Of a stretch of 64,000 nt of DNA, positions 60,527 through 64,000 are shown one piece after another; the stretch's first letter is position 1; each line of letters begins with the position of its first letter. The notes below the pieces were generated by a model. The model made no database searches. It saw only the letters and a program-made list of their open reading frames with translations, and was not told where the DNA came from. This DNA is from Cupidesulfovibrio sp000226255. Its GTDB lineage: Bacteria; Desulfobacterota; Desulfovibrionia; Desulfovibrionales; Desulfovibrionaceae. The stretch lies in assembly GCF_003402415.2 (NCBI RefSeq), contig NZ_AP036014.1, positions 1,860,001 to 1,924,000 on the forward strand. Direction: 5' to 3'. Both the position numbers and the translations under genes were made by a program.

Positions 60527-61347
60527 ACGTGCGCGTGCTGGGCCGGATGACCGGGGACGGTTCCGACTTCCCCGACCCGGCCGCCGCCCCGCCCGAAGGG
60601 CTGCTGGCCGTGGGGGGCGACCTTTCGCCCGCCCGGCTGGTGGCCGCCTACATGCGCGGCATCTTTCCCTGGTACGACCGGGGCACGCCCATCCTGTGGT
60701 GGTCGCCCGACCCGCGCTGCGCGCTGCTGCCGGGCAACCTGCACGTGTCGCGCAGCCTTGCCCGGCGCATCCGTTCCGATACGTTCGAGATTTCCTTCGA
60801 CAAGGCCTTCGCGCTGGTCATCCGGCGCTGCGCGGCCACGCCCCGGCCGGGGCAGCGCGGCACTTGGCTGGTGCCCGCCATGATCGACGCCTACGAGGCG
60901 CTGCACCGCCTGGGCATCGCCCATTCGGCGGAGGCATGGCAGGGCGGCAGGCTGGTGGGCGGGGTGTACGGCGTGGCCCTGGGCGGGGTGTTCTACGGCG
61001 AATCCATGTTCCATCTCGCGGACGACGCCTCCAAGGTGGCGTTCACCTGGCTGGCCGCGTGGCTGCGCGAGGCGGGCTGCACCCTCATCGACTGCCAGCA
61101 GACCACCCCGCACATGGTGCGCTTTGGCGCGGTGGAACTGCCCCGGCCCGAATTCCTGGCCCGGCTGGCGGAAGGGCTGCGTGGCGCATTGCGTCTTGCC
61201 GACGGCCGCGAGGCGCGCTGTCCGGACGTTTCCGGGCTGCCCGCGCGGGGGGCGACGTCTGCGGCCGAAGTTCCGTGGGCAGCCGGGCAGGATGCGAAAC
61301 CGGCCGGGCACTGGCGTGTCCCGGCCGGTTTTCGACCTTCCTGGTAG
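60523..61347 (+). CDS. aat: Leucyl/phenylalanyl-tRNA-protein transferase
   Basis: Aat adds Leu or Phe to proteins beginning with Arg or Lys, creating N-degrons for ClpS-ClpAP. The 274-residue protein shows FPDPAAAPPEGLLAVGGDLSPARLVAAY, GIFPWYDRGTPILWWSPDPRC, GGVYGVALGGVFYGESMFH and LIDCQQTTPHMVRFGAVELPR, the complete family pattern. The usual length is about 230-240. The extra C-terminal 35-40 residues are low-complexity and their coding bases form a strong terminator hairpin (61297-61331), so the tail may be a by-product of that element. The start overlaps clpA (ATGA). Confidence 0.95.
   Translation: MNVRVLGRMTGDGSDFPDPAAAPPEGLLAVGGDLSPARLVAAYMRGIFPWYDRGTPILWWSPDPRCALLPGNLHVSRSLARRIRSDTFEISFDKAFALVIRRCAATPRPGQRGTWLVPAMIDAYEALHRLGIAHSAEAWQGGRLVGGVYGVALGGVFYGESMFHLADDASKVAFTWLAAWLREAGCTLIDCQQTTPHMVRFGAVELPRPEFLARLAEGLRGALRLADGREARCPDVSGLPARGATSAAEVPWAAGQDAKPAGHWRVPAGFRPSW
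61297..61335 (+). terminator. Terminator hairpin embedded in the 3' end of aat
   Basis: AAACCGGCCGGG (61297-61308) pairs perfectly with CCCGGCCGGTTT (61320-61331) over 12 bp, followed by TTCG. The stop codon lies 13 bases further on, so the terminator structure is inside the coding sequence. Confidence 0.6.
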
Positions 61348-61477
61348 GGGCGCGGACCGGACGGTCCGCCTCATGATGCATTTCGCCACCGGCGTTGGCT
61401 GCCCCGTTGGGCGGCCAGCATGGCCAAGGCGACCGGCCCGTGGCGCGCACCCGTGTGGCGCGCTGGAGCGGGGCGGG

Positions 61478-61999
61478 TTATTCCTGCTCGTGCACCAGCG
61501 GCTCGTGCTGGGCCAGGTCGTAGAAGCCGCGCATGGCAAAGTGTAGCGGGTAGCGGGGCACGTCGTCGAAACGGATGACGCCCATGGTCTTGCCTTCCGG
61601 CAGGGCGGAGAAGGGCACCACGCCGCGCGGCACCGGCAGTTGCAGCGGACAGGCGATGATGCAGGTCAGCCGGTCGGCGTAGCGCCTGGACAGGTAGTCC
61701 ACCACCGCGTCGCGCTCCGCCTCGGTGAAGGCTTCCAGCACCGTGCGCAGGGCGTCTGTTTCCGCCTCGGGGCCGGTCAGGTCGTCGGCGCCTGGTGCAT
61801 TCGGATCAAGCGGCGCGCCCACCAGGCCGGGCACCCCGCGCAGGGCGGCCAGTTCTTCCGCCGCCTCCGTTTCGTCGGCCAGCCGGAAAAGGTGCGCCTG
61901 CACGTTGCGCCGCCCCTTGAAGGTGCGGATGGTGACGGATATGACGTGGGTGCGCGCCACCGGGGGCGTGCCTTCCACGGGAATGATGTTCAGTTCCAT
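61478..61999 (-). CDS. Conserved hypothetical protein
   Basis: The 173-residue cytosolic protein starts at ATG 61999 (MELNIIPVEGT). Predicted strands at the N-terminus (HVISVTIRTFKGRRNVQAHLF) are followed by a helical, acidic centre (TEAAEELAALRG, AERDAVVDYLSRRYAD) and strands with CIIACPLQLPVPRGVVPFS and TMGVIRFDDVPRYPLHFAM. It has no signal peptide or known motif. It lies convergent to aat and divergent from uvrB. I recognise no family beyond a likely lineage-conserved protein. Confidence 0.65.
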   Translation of the reverse strand: MELNIIPVEGTPPVARTHVISVTIRTFKGRRNVQAHLFRLADETEAAEELAALRGVPGLVGAPLDPNAPGADDLTGPEAETDALRTVLEAFTEAERDAVVDYLSRRYADRLTCIIACPLQLPVPRGVVPFSALPEGKTMGVIRFDDVPRYPLHFAMRGFYDLAQHEPLVHEQE

Positions 62000-62350
62000 G
62001 CGGGCTCCATGCGTGGTTCCTGCGCGCCGGGCATCGTGCCAGCGGCCGGGAGTGCGTGCGTCGTGCGTGTGTCGTCGGGGCGGTGCGTCCGCAATCCGTG
62101 CCCATGGGCACGGGGGCATGAGAGGTCTGGAAGGCTCCATGCCGGGCAACGGGCCGCATCGCTTCCAAATTTTCTAGACCATCTTTCCGGCGGATGGAAG
62201 GGGGCGGGCGTCATCCGGCCATGTTCGCGGGCCTTGCCCCCCTCTGGAGAGGCCGTGCGGGCCGCCGTTTCCGTTTCCCGCCATCTGGCTGGCCGTCCGC
62301 GAGGGCGGCCGACCCCTTCCGAAAATGCACACCGGCCCGCGCAACGGGCC
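62000..62350. other. Divergent intergenic region upstream of uvrB
   Basis: These 351 bases contain no supported gene. There is an A/T-rich patch (TTCCAAATTTTCTAGACC, 62162-62179), a possible promoter or operator area, and a GGCCGTCC/GGGCGGCC hairpin at 62290-62309. No SOS-box (CTGT-N8-ACAG) was seen, although uvrB is LexA-regulated in some bacteria. Confidence 0.35.
62334..62350 (+). promoter_or_regulatory. Hairpin abutting the uvrB start
   Basis: GGCCCG (62334-62339) pairs with CGGGCC (62345-62350) over a 5-nt loop, ending at the base before ATG 62351. It would mask the usual ribosome-binding position for 62351, so initiation may instead use ATG 62363, or the hairpin may limit translation. 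Confidence 0.4.
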
Positions 62351-64000
62351 ATGGAAACAGATATGACCCAATCCCCGTTCACCCTGCGCACCGACTACGA
62401 GCCGCGCGGCGACCAGCCCGAAGCCATCGACCAGATCGTCGCCAACATCGAGGCGGGCGTGAAGGACCAGGTGCTGCTGGGGGTCACCGGTTCCGGCAAG
62501 ACCTTCACCATGGCCCAGGTCATCGCCCGCTGCGGCAGGCCCGCCCTGGTGCTGGCCCCCAACAAGACCCTGGCCGCCCAGTTGTACAACGAGTTCCGCC
62601 AGCTGTTCCCGGAGAACGCGGTGGAATATTTCGTCAGCTATTACGACTATTACCAGCCGGAAGCCTACGTGCCCTCGTCAGACACGTACATCGAGAAGGA
62701 TTCGTCCATCAACGACAACATCGACAAGCTGCGCCACGCGGCCACCCACGCGCTGCTCACCCGGCGCGACGTGGTCATCGTGGCTTCGGTGTCGTGCATC
62801 TACGGCCTGGGTTCGCCGGAATACTACGCCAAACTGGTCATTCCCGTGGAGACCGGGCAGCGGCTGTCCATGGATGCCCTGGTTACCCGGCTGGTGGAGG
62901 TGCAGTACGAGCGCAACGACTACGACTTCCATCGCGGCACCTTCCGGGTGCGGGGTGACGTGCTGGAAATCATCCCCGCCTACCATCACGAGCGGGCGCT
63001 GCGCATCGAGTTCTTTGGCGACGACATCGACGCCATCAACGAGATAGACCCGCTCACCGGCGAAGTGCTGGCTGCGGTGGGCAAGACGGTCATCTATCCG
63101 GCCAGCCACTACGTGTCCGACCGCGACAACCTGGTGCGGGCCATTTCCGACATCCGCGGCGAACTGGGCGAGCGCCTGCGCGAACTGAAGGGGGCCAACC
63201 GCCTGGTGGAGGCCCAGCGGCTGGAGCAGCGCACCATGCTCGACCTCGAGATGATGGAGGAAATGGGCTACTGCAACGGGGTGGAAAACTATTCGCGCCA
63301 CCTCGACGGCCGCGAGCCGGGCGGCCCGCCTTCGTGCCTGCTGGACTACTTTCCCGATGATTTCGTGCTGTTCGTGGACGAATCGCACATCACGGTCTCT
63401 CAGGTGGGGGCCATGTACAAGGGCGACCGTTCGCGCAAGACCACCCTGGTGGATTACGGCTTTCGCCTGCCCTCGGCCCTGGACAACAGGCCGCTGGAAT
63501 TTCACGAGTTCCTCGCGCGGCTGAACCAGACCGTGTACGTTTCCGCCACGCCCGGCAAATGGGAGCTGGACCGCTCGCAGGGCATCGTGGCCGAGCAGAT
63601 CATCCGGCCCACCGGCCTTGTCGATCCCATCACGGAGGTGCGCCCGACCAAGGGGCAGGTGGATGACCTGCTGGGCGAATGCCGCCTGCGCGCCGCGCGC
63701 GACGAACGCGTGCTGGTGACCACGCTCACCAAGCGCATGGCCGAAGACCTGACGGAATACTTCAACGAGATGGGCGTGGCCGCGCGCTACCTGCATTCCG
63801 ACATCGACACCATGGAACGCATGGCCATCATCCAGGCGTTGCGCCGCAAGGAATTTGACGTGCTTGTGGGCATCAACCTGCTGCGTGAAGGTCTTGATAT
63901 CCCGGAAGTTTCTCTGGTATCTATTCTTGATGCGGACAAGGAGGGCTTTCTGCGCTCCACGGGTTCGCTCATCCAGACCTTCGGCCGCGCCGCGCGTAAC
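62351..64000 (+). CDS. uvrB: Excinuclease ABC subunit B, partial (3' end outside window)
   Basis: UvrB is the DNA-damage-verifying helicase-like subunit of nucleotide excision repair. 550 of about 670 residues are present: PFTLRTDYEPRGDQPEAIDQ, Walker A GVTGSGKTF, the DNA-clamping beta-hairpin region FVSYYDYYQPEAYVPSSDTY, RRDVVIVASVSCIYGLGSPE, FVDESHITVSQVGAMYKGD, VYVSATPGKWEL, the helicase motif GINLLREGLDIPEVSLV and QTFGRAARN at the window end. ATG 62351 and 62363 are both in frame; 62363 begins the common TQSPFTL-type N-terminus. The gene leaves the window intact, with no frameshift. Confidence 0.96.
   Translation, partial: METDMTQSPFTLRTDYEPRGDQPEAIDQIVANIEAGVKDQVLLGVTGSGKTFTMAQVIARCGRPALVLAPNKTLAAQLYNEFRQLFPENAVEYFVSYYDYYQPEAYVPSSDTYIEKDSSINDNIDKLRHAATHALLTRRDVVIVASVSCIYGLGSPEYYAKLVIPVETGQRLSMDALVTRLVEVQYERNDYDFHRGTFRVRGDVLEIIPAYHHERALRIEFFGDDIDAINEIDPLTGEVLAAVGKTVIYPASHYVSDRDNLVRAISDIRGELGERLRELKGANRLVEAQRLEQRTMLDLEMMEEMGYCNGVENYSRHLDGREPGGPPSCLLDYFPDDFVLFVDESHITVSQVGAMYKGDRSRKTTLVDYGFRLPSALDNRPLEFHEFLARLNQTVYVSATPGKWELDRSQGIVAEQIIRPTGLVDPITEVRPTKGQVDDLLGECRLRAARDERVLVTTLTKRMAEDLTEYFNEMGVAARYLHSDIDTMERMAIIQALRRKEFDVLVGINLLREGLDIPEVSLVSILDADKEGFLRSTGSLIQTFGRAARN

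Overview
The window is a GC-rich, densely coded bacterial chromosome segment with very strong third-position G/C bias. It most resembles a sulfate-reducing Desulfovibrionaceae genome of the Desulfovibrio/Nitratidesulfovibrio vulgaris type. The argument rests on a small monomeric assimilatory-type sulfite reductase, a CarD-Pth-RplY-Prs-tRNA-Gln-IspE-HslV neighbourhood, an RpoH next to a cobalamin-dependent MetH, and several small lineage-type hypothetical proteins. The species call is inference, with no database search. No phage, insertion sequence, CRISPR array, plasmid or rRNA features were seen. Codon use looks uniform, so this reads as core genome with a few accessory signalling and surface genes.

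Layout. 1-12 kb: a truncated sensor-like gene, two translationally coupled glycosyltransferases, a membrane-anchored lipase-like hydrolase, a secreted hypothetical protein, an orphan cytosolic protein, an EF-G paralogue, a DUF2062 membrane protein, rsmA, the HU gene and a tiny membrane protein. 12.3-19.3 kb: an extended macromolecular-synthesis operon, rpsU-yqeY-mutS2-dnaG-rpoD, with a recognisable promoter directly behind two terminator hairpins. 19.5-23 kb: a diguanylate cyclase with a Cys-rich N-terminus and a Tat-exported multicopper oxidase. 23.1-38.8 kb: an uninterrupted minus-strand run (rpoH, TPR lipoprotein, LolB-like lipoprotein, small hypothetical, rpiB, cysS, BepA-like M48 protease, macro-domain protein, hslV, ispE, tRNA-Gln, prs, rplY, pth, carD, rho), combining stress sigma factor, envelope quality control, translation and transcription functions. 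39-46 kb, plus strand: metH without a reactivation domain, a TlpA-like thioredoxin, an ArgA-like GNAT, hpt, a zinc-ribbon membrane protein and radA.

46-56 kb is the signalling region. It holds a methyl-accepting chemotaxis protein carrying a C-terminal H-NOX (haem gas-sensor) domain, a soluble protein with two degenerate receptor-type signalling hairpins in one chain, then cheY, cheA, cheR and cheB in a coupled operon with no separate cheW. A 32-bp perfect palindrome and a terminator separate this from the sulfite reductase. 56-64 kb: crcB-DUF190, a CYTH phosphatase/cyclase, the N-degron set clpS-clpA-aat (the last with a terminator hairpin inside its coding end), a conserved hypothetical, and the 5' part of uvrB running off the window.

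The most novel-looking elements are the MCP/H-NOX fusion with its retained distal tyrosine, and the neighbouring tandem-hairpin receptor-like protein feeding a dedicated CheA/Y/R/B set. I infer a gas-responsive chemosensory pathway of the anaerobe.
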